From assembly GCA_963707065.1 (NCBI GenBank), contig CAVPPJ010000005.1, positions 372,001 to 436,000 of the forward strand: a DNA stretch of 64,000 nt, in the 5' to 3' direction. The notes below the pieces were generated by a model, which ran no database searches, was not told where the DNA came from, and saw nothing but the letters and a program-made list of their open reading frames with translations. The translations under genes were made by a program, and so were the position numbers. How positions within the stretch are numbered: position 1 is the first letter of the stretch; the number at the start of each line of letters is the position of its first letter. The stretch is from Palsa-506 sp963707065 (GTDB lineage Bacteria; Actinomycetota; Actinomycetes; Streptosporangiales; Streptosporangiaceae). Below are positions 1 to 10,979 of the stretch, in pieces.

Positions 1-114
1 AGCGGCACCGCGGACAACGCCGGCCGGGAACTCCCGGCGGTCGGCTAGCCGGCCAGGCAGGCCGCGGCGCCGGGCAGCCCGCGGCCGGACGGCGGCGGCA
101 CTCGCCAGATGTGC

Positions 115-201
115 TGGTGCCGGGAGCGGGACTCGAACCCGCACGCCCTTTCAGGCAGATGCTTTTGAGGCATCCATGTCTGCCTATTCCATCATCCCGG
201 C
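115..201 (-). tRNA. tRNA-Leu (anticodon CAA)
   Basis: On the reverse strand the 7-bp acceptor stem GCCGGGA pairs with TCCCGGC, followed by discriminator A and an encoded CCA end. The anticodon stem GATGC/GCATC closes the loop CTCAAAA, giving anticodon CAA (reads UUG). A long variable arm and the T-arm GCGGGTTCGAGTCCCGC identify a class II leucine tRNA of 87 nt. It lies just upstream of, and divergent from, pdtaR. Confidence 0.95.
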
Positions 202-281
202 ATATCCGCGCATCCTCCCCAGGCTCGATTACGCAGGGGCGGCCGGAGGCCAATCTACCCCGGCCCAGGTACGCTCGGCGC

Positions 282-1067
282 GTGAGCCAGCCGTCCTTTC
301 GCGTCGTCATTGCCGAAGATGAAGCACTGATCCGGCTTGATCTCAAGGAGATGCTGGAGGAGGAGGGCTATGTCGTCGCAGGAGAGGCGGCCGACGGTGA
401 GACGGCCGTCTCGCTGACCGAGAGCCTCCGGCCTGACCTGGTGATCCTGGACGTCAAGATGCCGGTACTCGACGGGATCTCCGCCGCCGAGCGGATCGCG
501 GCGGACCACCTGGCCCCGGTCGTGATCCTGACCGCGTTCTCCCAGCGCGAGCTCGTCGAGCGGGCCAGGGACGCGGGCGCGATGGCCTATCTGGTCAAGC
601 CGTTCACTAAGGCAGATCTCATCCCCGCCATCGAGATCGCCGCGAGCCGGTTCCAGGAGATCACCGCCCTTGAGTCCGAAGTCGGTACCCTGCGGGACCG
701 GCTGGAGGTGCGGAAACTGCTCGACCGCGCCAAGGGCCTGCTGCAATCCGAGCGCGGGATCACCGAAGCTGAGGCGTTCCGCTGGATCCAGAAGACCTCG
801 ATGGACCGGCGGATGACCATGCGCGCCGTGGCAGCGGAACTGCTGGACGGCAGCCAGGCCAGTCAGCGCGGTGCCGCGGCTGCCGCCCCTGGCCAGCCCG
901 CCGGGAAGCGCCAGGCTGCCGCACCGGCTCAGGCCGCACCGGCTCAGGCCGCACCGGCTCAGGCCGCACCGGGTCAGTCCGCGGTACCGGGGCCGGCCGT
1001 TGCGGCACCGGGTCAGGCTCCCGCAGCGGCCGGATCCGATCAGGACCCGGCGCCAGCCGAAGGCTGA
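282..1067 (+). CDS. pdtaR: PdtaR-like response regulator with ANTAR RNA-binding output
   Basis: 261 aa. A CheY-like receiver (about residues 6-118) has the acidic pair E12/D13, phosphoacceptor D57, T84 and K106. It is followed by a helical linker and an ANTAR domain (about 125-190). ANTAR proteins bind twin-hexaloop RNAs and prevent termination or expose translation signals; the cognate kinase PdtaS is not in this window. The GTG start is chosen because a TACGCT -10 box lies exactly 6 nt upstream, the leaderless pattern, and because upstream codons run back into the tRNA. Residues beyond about 200 form a low-complexity Ala/Pro/Gln tail not needed for the known function; mycobacterial PdtaR, about 205 aa, ends near the ANTAR domain. 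Confidence 0.92.
   Translation: MSQPSFRVVIAEDEALIRLDLKEMLEEEGYVVAGEAADGETAVSLTESLRPDLVILDVKMPVLDGISAAERIAADHLAPVVILTAFSQRELVERARDAGAMAYLVKPFTKADLIPAIEIAASRFQEITALESEVGTLRDRLEVRKLLDRAKGLLQSERGITEAEAFRWIQKTSMDRRMTMRAVAAELLDGSQASQRGAAAAAPGQPAGKRQAAAPAQAAPAQAAPAQAAPGQSAVPGPAVAAPGQAPAAAGSDQDPAPAEG
921..980 (+). repeat. 15-bp tandem repeat inside pdtaR
   Basis: Three perfect copies of GCACCGGCTCAGGCC plus a fourth with two changes lie head to tail and keep frame, encoding APAQA units in the PdtaR tail. A further degenerate copy follows near 1006. The copy number could vary by slippage without breaking the gene. Confidence 0.9.
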
Positions 1068-1509
1068 CGCCCGCCGCCCGCAGGAGCGCATCGTGCGTTG
1101 GCCCGTACCCGTGACGCAGGCGGGCGGGGCCGGACGCACTACCCCCGTTGAGCCCCGGCCCCGCCGCATGCGCCGCAGCCCGCGTGAAACGAACGGCGGC
1201 AAAGAGCCCGGAGGACCTTTGGTGCCATGTCGGCCTTCCCCGGGCCGGCACGTTCTCTACTCGGTCACTCCGGGCTCTGGCACACCACGGTAGCGACGCC
1301 CGGGCGCGTGGTGCAAAGCACGGGCATTCACTGGCCGATATGTACGGAAGGTCCGTTAAGAAGTTCAGCACGCAAAGCGCCCAGGGGAGGCGTTCCCGGG
1401 ACACAAGGGGCCGTCGGGACCCGGCGTTCCCGGGATACAAGGGGCCGACGGGACCGTCGGCGTTCCCGGGACGCAAGGGACCGCCGGGGGGATCGCCGAC
1501 GGTCCCGGC
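1068..1509. other. Intergenic region with a 34-36 bp repeat, no gene seen
   Basis: No convincing gene lies between pdtaR and the thioesterase. The part nearer the thioesterase holds three copies of a GCGTTCCCGGG-AYRCAAGGGRCCG unit, starting near 1390, 1424 and 1460. It is followed by CCGCCGGCGGCCTGCCC-type repeats that continue into the 3' end of the thioesterase gene. One reading of the repeat gives Gly-Pro-rich, collagen-like peptide, but there is no start signal or conserved domain, so it is not called as coding. Confidence 0.6.
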
Positions 1510-1989
1510 CTACCCGCCGGCGGCCTGCCCGTCGGCGGCCTGCCCGCCGGCGGGCGGCTGGCCGGGAACGGCGTCCCGCAGCAGGCAGCTGAGCCTCGCG
1601 GTGCACGCCCGCCTGCCCGTCTCGTCCGTGATGACGATCTCGTACGTGGTCATGGTGCGGCCGCCGTGCACTCGCGTTGCCACGCCGGTCACCTCGCCCG
1701 CCGAGACTCCCCGGTGGTGCGTTGCGCTGATCTCGATGCCTACGGTGAAGCGGTCCGGACCCGCATGCAGGGCGGACCCGAGCGAGCCGAGCGTCTCGGC
1801 CAGCACGCAGGAGGCACCCCCGTGCAGCAGCCCGTACGGCTGCGTGTTGCCGGGCACCGGCATGGAGCCGACCACCCGCTCCGCGGAGGCCTCCAGGATC
1901 TTGATGCCCATTCGCCTGACCAGCGTGTCGGTGGCCGCATTGGAGAAGATCTCCCTGATCTGCCGCTCGCGATCGGTCTCCACCGGCAC
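1510..1989 (-). CDS. Hotdog-fold acyl-CoA thioesterase (PaaI/MenI type)
   Basis: 159 aa. The core (about residues 15-145) carries the hotdog signature 'GLLHGGASCVLAETLGS', where the HGG turn and the acidic residue on the central helix belong to the PaaI/YdiI/MenI thioesterase active site. The family hydrolyses aryl- or acyl-CoA esters in the cytoplasm, for example DHNA-CoA in menaquinone synthesis; the substrate here cannot be read. The start is GTG with GGAG directly before it. The last 15 residues are a Gly/Ala/Pro-rich tail encoded by CCGCCGGCGGCC repeats. It is divergent from polA with a 55-bp gap. Confidence 0.88.
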   Translation of the reverse strand: MPVETDRERQIREIFSNAATDTLVRRMGIKILEASAERVVGSMPVPGNTQPYGLLHGGASCVLAETLGSLGSALHAGPDRFTVGIEISATHHRGVSAGEVTGVATRVHGGRTMTTYEIVITDETGRRACTARLSCLLRDAVPGQPPAGGQAADGQAAGG

Positions 1990-2044
1990 CTCCGAGTTCG
2001 TGGCGGACGACTGTTCGCCGCATCAGGCAGCCTAGGATTCAGGG

Positions 2045-4792
2045 GTGGCTGCCAAGAACCCGGCCCGGCCGGTAGATCCTGACCCGCAGCGCGACAGGCT
2101 GCTTCTGCTTGACGGGCATTCCCTCGCCTACCGGGCGTTTTTCGCGCTGCCCACCGAGAACTTCTCGACCACGACGGGGCAGCCGACCAACGCCGTCTAC
2201 GGCTTTACCGCGATGCTCATCAACGTGCTGCGCGATGAGCGGCCGACCCATGTCGCGGTGGCGTTCGACCGGAGCGAGCCGACGTTCCGGCACGAGCAGT
2301 ACGTCGAGTACAAGGCGAATAGGCGGGAGACCCCGGCCGACTTCCGCGGGCAGCTGAGCCTTATCTTCGAGGTGCTGGACGCGCTCGGGATCCGGCGGCT
2401 GTCGCTGGCCGGCTATGAGGCCGACGACATCATCGCGACGCTGGCCACCCAGGGCGCGGCCGACGGCATGGGCGTGCTCATCGTGACCGGCGACCGGGAC
2501 GCGCTGCAGCTCGTCACCGACGACGTGACGGTACTGATGACCCGCCGCGGGATCAGCGACATGACCCGGTTCACGCCCGAGGCGGTGGTGGAGAAGTACG
2601 GGCTGACCCCGGTCCAGTACCCGGACTTCGCGGCCCTGCGCGGGGACCCGAGCGACAACCTGCCCAGCATTCCCGGCGTCGGCGAGAAGACGGCGTCCAA
2701 GTGGGTATCGGAGTTCGGCTCGCTGGCACAGCTCGTGGACCGGGTCGGCGAGGTCAAGGGCAAGGCGGGTGACAAGCTCCGCGAGCACCTCGGGGACGTG
2801 CTGCGCAACCGGCAGCTGACGGAGCTGGCCCGCGATGTCAAGCTCGAGGTCGGCCCGCACGAGCTGCGCCCGGTGCCATGGGACTGGGAGCAGATTCACC
2901 AGCTTTTCGACACCTTGCAGTTCCGCGTGCTGCGCGAGCGCCTGCAGACGACGCTGCCGGACGGGATCACCGGGGGACCCGCGAGCGCGGCAGAGCCCGC
3001 CGCCCCGGGCGAGGGCTTCGACCTGGACCTGACCGTGCTCGGCCCCGGCGCGGTGACCGCCTGGCTGGCCCAGCATGCGGCCGGTGACGGGCGGGCCGGC
3101 CTGGCGGCGAGCGGCCACTGGGCCCGCGGCACCGGCGCGCTGGACGGGCTGGCGATCGCCGCGCCGGACGGCGCGGCCGCCTTCGCCGACCCGGCGGGCC
3201 TCACCGCGGAAGACGACAAGGCGCTGGGCAGCTGGCTCAGCGATCCCGGCATTCCGAAGGCGCTGCACGACGCCAAGGGCCCCCTGCACGCGCTGGCCGC
3301 CAGCGGCCTGGAGCTGCGCGGGCTGACCAGCGACACCGCCCTGGCGGCCTACCTGGCGCTGCCCGGCCAGCGGTCCTTCGACCTGGCCGACCTGGCGCTG
3401 CGCTACCTGAACAGGGAACTGCGCGACACGGCGACCCCGGCCGGCCAGCTTGCCCTGGAGATGCCCGGGGAATCGGAGACCGACGTGGCCGCCAGCCTCG
3501 CGATGCGCGCCGTCGCGACCGCCGAGCTCGCCGACGCGCTGGACGCCGAGCTGGAGCGGCGCGGTGCGACGGCGCTGCTGCGCGACGTGGAGCTGCCGCT
3601 CGTCGGCGTGCTCGCCGAGATGGAGCGGGCCGGGATCGCCGCCGACGTCGATCTCCTGGCGGGGATGTCGGCCAGCCTCGGCGGCGAGGTCAAGGCCGCG
3701 GAGCAGGGCGCTTACGCCGTCACCGGGCACGAGTTCAATCTCGGCTCGCCCAAGCAGCTGCAGGAAGTTCTCTTCACCGAGCTCGGGCTGCCGAAGACCA
3801 AGCGGATCAAGACCGGGTACACCACCGACTCCGAGGCGCTGACCAGCCTGCTGGCGCGGACCGAGCACCCGGTGCTCGCGCACCTGCTGCGGCACCGGGA
3901 CGTGGCCAGGCTGAAGAGCATCGTCGACTCGCTGATCCCGATGGCGGACGTAGACGGCCGCATTCACACCACCTACAACCAGATGGTCGCGGCCACCGGG
4001 CGGCTTTCCTCCACCGACCCGAACCTGCAGAACATCCCGATCCGGACCGAGGAAGGCCGCCGTACCCGCCAGGCATTCATCGTCGGTGCCGGGTACGAGA
4101 CGTTGCTGACCGCCGACTACAGCCAGATCGAGCTGCGGATCATGGCGCACCTGTCGGAGGACCAGGCGCTGGCCGAGGCGTTCGGCTCAGGCCACGACTT
4201 CCACGCGGAGACGGCATCCCGCGTGTTCAGCGTGCCTGCCAGCGAAGTCACGGTGGAGCTGCGCAGCAAGATCAAGGCGATGAACTACGGGCTGGCCTAC
4301 GGGCTGTCCGCTTATGGCCTGTCCCAGCAGCTGCGCGTCACCACGGACGAGGCCCGCGCGTTCATGGACGACTACTTCGCGCAGTTCGGCGGCATCAGGG
4401 ACTACCTGCATGAGGTCGTCGTCCAGGCCCGCCAGGACGGTTACACGGAGACCATCCTCGGCCGCCGCCGGTACCTGCCCGATCTCACCTCCGACAACAG
4501 GCAGCGCCGCGAGATGGCCGAGCGGATGGCGCTCAACGCGCCGATCCAGGGATCCGCGGCGGACATCATCAAGGTCGCCATGCTGGCCGTGGACCGCGAG
4601 ATCCGCGGCAGCGGGCTCCGGTCCCGGATGCTCCTCCAGGTCCACGACGAGCTCCTGTTCGAGGTGGCGCCCGGCGAGCTCGGCCAGCTCACGGAGCTGG
4701 TCAGGTCCGCCATGTGCGGCGCGTTCGACCTGACCATCCCGCTCGAGGTGTCGGTCGGCACCGGCCGCAGCTGGGCCGAGGCCGCGCACTAA
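2045..4792 (+). CDS. polA: DNA polymerase I
   Basis: 915 aa, usual length for actinobacterial PolA. The N-terminal 5'-3' exonuclease/FEN domain (about 15-300) has 'LLLLDGHSLAYRAFFAL' and the acidic metal-site motifs 'GYEADDIIATLA' and 'TGDRDALQLV'. The middle 3'-5' exonuclease-like domain lacks the DxE motif of the proofreading site, so it is predicted inactive, as known for Mycobacterium PolA. The polymerase domain has motif A 'DYSQIELRIMAHLS' (catalytic D691), motif B 'KAMNYGLAYG' and motif C 'VHDELLFEV' (D868). It fills repair and Okazaki gaps. Start GTG: a TAGGAT box lies 6 nt upstream, indicating a leaderless transcript. Confidence 0.98.
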   Translation: MAAKNPARPVDPDPQRDRLLLLDGHSLAYRAFFALPTENFSTTTGQPTNAVYGFTAMLINVLRDERPTHVAVAFDRSEPTFRHEQYVEYKANRRETPADFRGQLSLIFEVLDALGIRRLSLAGYEADDIIATLATQGAADGMGVLIVTGDRDALQLVTDDVTVLMTRRGISDMTRFTPEAVVEKYGLTPVQYPDFAALRGDPSDNLPSIPGVGEKTASKWVSEFGSLAQLVDRVGEVKGKAGDKLREHLGDVLRNRQLTELARDVKLEVGPHELRPVPWDWEQIHQLFDTLQFRVLRERLQTTLPDGITGGPASAAEPAAPGEGFDLDLTVLGPGAVTAWLAQHAAGDGRAGLAASGHWARGTGALDGLAIAAPDGAAAFADPAGLTAEDDKALGSWLSDPGIPKALHDAKGPLHALAASGLELRGLTSDTALAAYLALPGQRSFDLADLALRYLNRELRDTATPAGQLALEMPGESETDVAASLAMRAVATAELADALDAELERRGATALLRDVELPLVGVLAEMERAGIAADVDLLAGMSASLGGEVKAAEQGAYAVTGHEFNLGSPKQLQEVLFTELGLPKTKRIKTGYTTDSEALTSLLARTEHPVLAHLLRHRDVARLKSIVDSLIPMADVDGRIHTTYNQMVAATGRLSSTDPNLQNIPIRTEEGRRTRQAFIVGAGYETLLTADYSQIELRIMAHLSEDQALAEAFGSGHDFHAETASRVFSVPASEVTVELRSKIKAMNYGLAYGLSAYGLSQQLRVTTDEARAFMDDYFAQFGGIRDYLHEVVVQARQDGYTETILGRRRYLPDLTSDNRQRREMAERMALNAPIQGSAADIIKVAMLAVDREIRGSGLRSRMLLQVHDELLFEVAPGELGQLTELVRSAMCGAFDLTIPLEVSVGTGRSWAEAAH

Positions 4793-5182
4793 AGGGCGCC
4801 GCCCCGGGCACCCCTGAGCGGCCATCGGCCGGGCACCCCGAGCGGCTCAGGCCGGCCCCGGCAAGGCGCCAGGCCGCCGGCAAGGCGCCAGGCCGGCCCG
4901 GTGCCAGCCCGGATCCGGCCCCCGGGGGGAGCGGTCGCTGCGAGACCGTGACCTGCGCGAGATTGACCGGCTGGCCAGGCTCTCATATCCTGATCGCTGC
5001 GCTATGTTCGCGCGTAGTCCGCCATGGTCAGGCAGCGCAGCTCGCGGAAGCCGTCTTTTTCGGTAGGCCGCGGCCGGTCCTGCGGGCCAGGCAAGTCCAG
5101 TTACTCCTGGTCTCCCGTGGCGGGTGCGTCGTGCACAGTGCACGCCCACTCATCCCTGTCCGTATCCGGAGCCCACCTACAC
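4793..5182. other. polA-rpsA intergenic region
   Basis: No gene seen. A 17-bp direct repeat (GGCAAGGCGCCAGGCCG, near 4860 and 4879) lies in very GC-rich DNA behind polA. The second half holds the rpsA promoter and a leader of about 185 nt. S1 genes are commonly autoregulated through their leader, but no specific structure was resolved here. Confidence 0.6.
4963..4991 (+). promoter_or_regulatory. Promoter of rpsA
   Basis: A TTGACC -35 box and a TATCCT -10 box are separated by 17 bp, a good match to the housekeeping sigma factor consensus. Transcription would start near 4998 and give a leader of about 185 nt before the rpsA ATG. Confidence 0.6.
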
Positions 5183-6667
5183 ATGACCACGAGCAGCACC
5201 GAGACTCACTCGACCCCCAAGGTAGCGGTCAACGACATCGGTTCCGAGGAGGATTTCCTCGCCGCAATCGACGAGACCATCAAGTACTTCAATGACGGCG
5301 ACATCGTCGAAGGAACCGTCGTTAAGGTCGACAGGGACGAGGTCCTGCTCGACATCGGTTACAAGACCGAAGGCGTCATCCCCTCCCGTGAGCTGTCGAT
5401 CAAGCACGACGTCGATCCGCATGACGTCGTCAAGACCGGCGAGCACATCGAGGCCCTGGTCCTGCAGAAGGAGGACAAGGAGGGCCGGCTGATCCTGTCC
5501 AAGAAGCGCGCGCAGTACGAGCGCGCCTGGGGCACGATCGAGAAGATCAAGGACGAGGACGGCGTGGTCACCGGCACGGTGATCGAGGTCGTCAAGGGCG
5601 GTCTCATCCTCGACATCGGGCTCCGCGGCTTCCTGCCCGCCTCGCTGGTGGAGATGCGCCGCGTCCGCGATCTGCAGCCGTACGTGGGCAAGGAGATCGA
5701 GGCCAAGATCATCGAGCTGGACAAGAACCGCAACAACGTGGTCCTGTCCCGCCGTGCCTGGCTGGAGCAAACCCAGTCCGAGGTCCGCCAGAACTTCCTG
5801 AACACGCTGCAGAAGGGCCAGATCCGCAAGGGCGTCGTATCGTCCATCGTCAACTTCGGCGCGTTCGTCGACCTTGGCGGCGTGGACGGCCTGGTGCACG
5901 TCTCGGAGCTGTCCTGGAAGCACATCGACCATCCGGGCGAGGTCGTCGAGGTCGGCCAGGAGGTCACCGTCGAGGTGCTCGACGTGGACATGGACCGCGA
6001 GCGCGTGTCGCTGTCGCTGAAGTCCACTCAGGAGGACCCCTGGCAGCAGTTCGCCAGGACGCACCAGATCGGCCAGGTCGTTCCCGGCCGGGTCACCAAG
6101 CTGGTTCCGTTCGGGTCCTTCGTCCGGGTGGAGGAGGGCATCGAGGGCCTGGTGCACATCTCCGAGCTCGCGGACCGGCACGTGGAGATCCCCGAGCAGG
6201 TCGTGCAGGTGGGCGACGAGATCTTCGTCAAGATCATCGACATTGACCTGGACCGGCGCCGGATCAGCCTGTCGCTGAAGCAGGCGAACGAGGGCACCAT
6301 CGGCGAGGCGGTCGGCGGCGAGGACTTCGACCCGACCCTGTACGGCATGCCGGCCACCTACGACGAGCAGGGCAACTACGTCTACCCGGACGGCTTCGAC
6401 TCCGAATCGGGCGAGTGGCTGGACGGCTTCGACACGCAGCGCGAGGAGTGGGAGCGCCAGTACGCGGAGGCGCGCTCCCGGTACGAGGCGCATCAGAAGC
6501 AGGTCGTCGAGGCGCGCAAGTCCAACGATGCCGAGGCAGAGACCCGGACCGAGACCTCGCACGAGTCCGCCACCCCGCGGCCTGCCGAGGCGGAGGTCAC
6601 CGGCACGCTCGCATCCGACGAGGCGCTCGCGGCACTGCGGGACAAGCTGTCCGGCGGCCAGAGCTGA
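5183..6667 (+). CDS. rpsA: 30S ribosomal protein S1
   Basis: 494 aa with four S1 OB-fold domains (about residues 38-104, 122-190, 207-277, 294-363) and an acidic tail, as in other actinobacterial S1 proteins (E. coli has six domains). Repeats such as 'GLVHVSELSWKHIDHPGE' and 'GLVHISELADRHVEIPEQ' mark domains three and four. It binds mRNA leaders on the 30S subunit. The ATG at MTTSSTETHS is chosen because it matches the usual S1 N-terminus; the frame stays open upstream but that stretch looks non-coding. Confidence 0.97.
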   Translation: MTTSSTETHSTPKVAVNDIGSEEDFLAAIDETIKYFNDGDIVEGTVVKVDRDEVLLDIGYKTEGVIPSRELSIKHDVDPHDVVKTGEHIEALVLQKEDKEGRLILSKKRAQYERAWGTIEKIKDEDGVVTGTVIEVVKGGLILDIGLRGFLPASLVEMRRVRDLQPYVGKEIEAKIIELDKNRNNVVLSRRAWLEQTQSEVRQNFLNTLQKGQIRKGVVSSIVNFGAFVDLGGVDGLVHVSELSWKHIDHPGEVVEVGQEVTVEVLDVDMDRERVSLSLKSTQEDPWQQFARTHQIGQVVPGRVTKLVPFGSFVRVEEGIEGLVHISELADRHVEIPEQVVQVGDEIFVKIIDIDLDRRRISLSLKQANEGTIGEAVGGEDFDPTLYGMPATYDEQGNYVYPDGFDSESGEWLDGFDTQREEWERQYAEARSRYEAHQKQVVEARKSNDAEAETRTETSHESATPRPAEAEVTGTLASDEALAALRDKLSGGQS

Positions 6668-6691
6668 CGCTCCAGTCGCGCTGATCGCCGT

Positions 6692-6732
6692 CGTGGCGAG
6701 TTCCCCGCGGGCTACGCGGGGAACTCGCCACG
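6692..6732 (+). terminator. Strong hairpin between rpsA and coaE
   Basis: A perfect inverted repeat with 18-bp arms (CGTGGCGAGTTCCCCGCG and its complement) around a 5-nt loop starts 25 bp after the rpsA stop and ends 20 bp before the coaE ATG. No T-tract follows, so it may be an intrinsic-like terminator, an RNA-stability hairpin, or an attenuator that lowers coaE expression. Confidence 0.75.
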
Positions 6733-6751
6733 ATCATCTCTGGAGTAGCGG

Positions 6752-7360
6752 ATGCTCAGGGTAGGGCTGACCGGCGGAATCGGCGCGGGCAAGAGCGAGG
6801 TGTCGCAATTGCTCGCCGCGCAGGGCGCGGTGGTGATCGACGCCGACGCGGTCGCCAGGGAAGTCGTCGCGCCGGGAACGCCGGGTCTCGCCGAGGTCGT
6901 CGCGGCCTTCGGCCCGGGCGTGCTGCGTCCCGACGGCAGCCTGGACCGGGCCAGTCTCGGCGAGATCGTCTTCGCCAGCCCGGAGTTGCGCGCGAAACTG
7001 AACGCGATCGTGCACCCGAAGGTCCGCGCGCGGATGGGCGAGCTGGAGCAGGCGGCCGGAACCGCCGGGATCGTCGTGCACGACGTCCCGCTGATCGCCG
7101 AGAACGGGCTCGCGGGCGATTATGACGTGGTCGTGGTCGTCGACGCGCCGCCGCGGGTCCAGGTGGACCGGCTGATGCGGCACCGCGGGATGACCCGCGA
7201 GCAGGCCGCGGCGAGAATGGCCGCCCAGGCCAGCAACAAGGAGCGGCTGGCGATCGCCGGCATTGTCATCGACAATTCCGGCTCGCTGAGCGAGCTTGAC
7301 CGCCAGGTCGGCGAGCTATGGACCGAGCTCAGGCGGATGGCGCAGCCTGCCCAGCAGTGA
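6752..7360 (+). CDS. coaE: Dephospho-CoA kinase
   Basis: 202 aa. It catalyses the last CoA-synthesis step, phosphorylating the ribose 3'-OH of dephospho-CoA. The P-loop 'GLTGGIGAGKS' is at residues 5-15. 'VIDADAVAREV' and the CoaE signature 'VVHDVPLIAENGLAGDYD' follow, and the lid region has 'RHRGMTREQAAARMAAQ'. GGAG sits 6 nt before the ATG. Mycobacterial CoaE carries a C-terminal GrpB-like extension; this protein is the short single-domain form. It lies 85 bp behind rpsA with a strong hairpin between. Confidence 0.96.
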   Translation: MLRVGLTGGIGAGKSEVSQLLAAQGAVVIDADAVAREVVAPGTPGLAEVVAAFGPGVLRPDGSLDRASLGEIVFASPELRAKLNAIVHPKVRARMGELEQAAGTAGIVVHDVPLIAENGLAGDYDVVVVVDAPPRVQVDRLMRHRGMTREQAAARMAAQASNKERLAIAGIVIDNSGSLSELDRQVGELWTELRRMAQPAQQ

Positions 7361-7564
7361 TCCGGCTGGCTGCAGGAACGGCACCGGGCAAGAACGAGCA
7401 ATCCCGCCCCTGCCTGCTGCCGGGCGGATCCTGTCGGACCCGGGTCCTACAGTGGCAAGGGTGGGTAAGCAAACGACCAGCGCCGTTGTTACCAGGGGAG
7501 TGGAAGACGCGTACCTGACCCGGCGAGCGAGCTGCCGCCGGCCAGCGCATCCGGAGGGGGTTCC

Positions 7565-9697
<2,133 letters not shown>

Positions 9698-9710
9698 CCC
9701 GCACCGCTCA

Positions 9711-9727
9711 GCAGGCCGGCGGCCTGC
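9711..9727 (+). terminator. Hairpin after uvrB
   Basis: Arms GCAGGCC and GGCCTGC around a 3-nt loop lie 14 bp after the uvrB stop. A second, smaller inverted repeat (CTGACC-GGA-GGTCAG) lies at 9757-9771. No T-run follows, so the terminator call is tentative. Confidence 0.4.
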
Positions 9728-9914
9728 CGGGAGCGGCGGAAGCATGCGGCATGCGTCTGACCGGAGGTCAGTCGCCCGCAGTGCCGCCGGCAAGCCGGCG
9801 GGCATTTCCGGGAACCAGCGACGGGCCTGCGCCGTCCAATGTGTGGTTGGGTAACACGGACCTCTACGATGACCGGCTACCGCCACGCGGGACCGGCCAG
9901 GGAAAGAGAGAGTC

Positions 9915-10562
9915 ATGGGTTTGTCGAATTCGCGGAGCGGCGCGGCCGGCAGGCGGGGACTTGCGCGCGCTGCCCTTCTTCTCATTCCGCTCGCACTAGC
10001 CGCTTGCGGCAGCGTCGCGGCAGGCAGTTCCGGCGCGGCCGGGCCGGCCGCGTCACCGAGCGCGGTCAGGGCGGCGCAGCCGGGATCCCTGTGCGCTGAC
10101 CAGGGCGCCGTCAATCACCTGGTGATCACGCGCAAGGGCATCGTCACGCACGTGCAGGCGCAGCGCTTCGCGTTCCCTGCGGTGGTCACGGTCACGTCGC
10201 CGGCCCAGGCCCAGGCGGTAGCCAAGGCACTGTGCGCGCTTCCGCCGGGGCCGACGGGCATCACGAACTGCCCGGCCGACCTGGGCATCAGCTACCAGCT
10301 GCGGTTCGCGGCGGACGGACGGCACTTCGGCGTCGTCACTGTCGCGTCGACCGGCTGCGAGATGGTCTCGGGCGCAGGCAAGATCCGCACGATCTCCGCC
10401 ACGCCAGGCTTCTGGGCCGTACTCGGCAAGGCCATGCGGCTGCAAGGCCCGGTAGCCCAGAAGGCATTCGCCGGCACTCCCAAGGGCGGCAAGCACTGCG
10501 GGCCGGCCTCGACCGCGATGGCCCAGTCCGGCAACTGCCCGGGCAGGAAGCAGCCTGGCTGA
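9915..10562 (+). CDS. Predicted lipoprotein, function unknown
   Basis: 215 aa. The N-terminus has Arg residues, a hydrophobic stretch and the lipobox 'LALAAC', so it should be lipidated at the cysteine near residue 31 and anchored outside the membrane. An Ala/Ser/Pro-rich spacer follows, then a compact domain (about 55-205) with six cysteines that could form disulfides ('CADQ', 'CALPPG', 'NCPADLG', 'TGCEMV', 'HCGPAS', 'NCPGRK'). I do not recognise the domain. AGGGAAAGAGAG precedes the ATG. It stands alone between uvrB and a HAD gene. Confidence 0.8.
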   Translation: MGLSNSRSGAAGRRGLARAALLLIPLALAACGSVAAGSSGAAGPAASPSAVRAAQPGSLCADQGAVNHLVITRKGIVTHVQAQRFAFPAVVTVTSPAQAQAVAKALCALPPGPTGITNCPADLGISYQLRFAADGRHFGVVTVASTGCEMVSGAGKIRTISATPGFWAVLGKAMRLQGPVAQKAFAGTPKGGKHCGPASTAMAQSGNCPGRKQPG

Positions 10563-10979
10563 CCCGATCCGGCGGCCGGCCGCGCGGAACCCGCGCGACC
10601 GGCCGCGCGGGTGCACGGTCCCCCGCGTGGTCCCGCGGGTACCCGTGCAGAGCCGCGCGGCCGGCCCCTGACCCCGGCCGGCCTGCGCGGCGCCCGCCCG
10701 TCACCTGCAGCGGCCCTCTCGCCGCCCGCCGCGCCCCCAGCGCCGCCCGGCCCGCGCCTTCGCCAAGGCCCGGGCAGAACGCCGGGCCAGCTACCCAAAC
10801 TGGTGCAAATGAGGTGACTGGTATCTGACTGGGCCGGCACCATGCAGATGCCCTGGCCGGAATGACCCCGCGATTCCGATGCGTCAGATAACGTCCGTTG
10901 TGGAACGGGATCGAGGTCGGCCCGCCCGCGTCCGGCTGCACCCGCAGCAGGGTGTCAGCGCCGACAGCGGGGAGCCTGC
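10563..10979. other. GC-rich intergenic region, no gene seen
   Basis: About 200 bp after the lipoprotein gene are extremely GC-rich, with imperfect inverted repeats (GGCCGCGCG against CGCGCGACCGGCC) that may act as a terminator. The rest, including an AT-richer patch near 10795-10890, shows no gene; a promoter for the HAD gene probably lies there but I could not place its boxes. Confidence 0.5.

Noticed and set aside
1..48. Possible 3' end of a gene (frame 1, ending at TAG 46-48)
   Set aside because: Only 15 codons are visible and they match nothing recognisable, so no feature is called.
1148..2035. Collagen-like Gly-Pro frame across the repeat region
   Set aside because: Most of it is antisense to the thioesterase, it has no ribosome site, and the motif arises from the DNA repeat.
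3000..3430. Active proofreading exonuclease in PolA
   Set aside because: The segment has the fold position but lacks the DxE metal-binding motif.
2039..4150. 703-codon open frame on the reverse strand across polA
   Set aside because: It mirrors polA codons; its protein is rich in Gly/Arg/Leu with no domain. Long antisense frames are expected at this GC content.
7361..7564. SOS box before uvrB
   Set aside because: No sequence close to TCGAAC-N4-GTTCGA was found in the interval.
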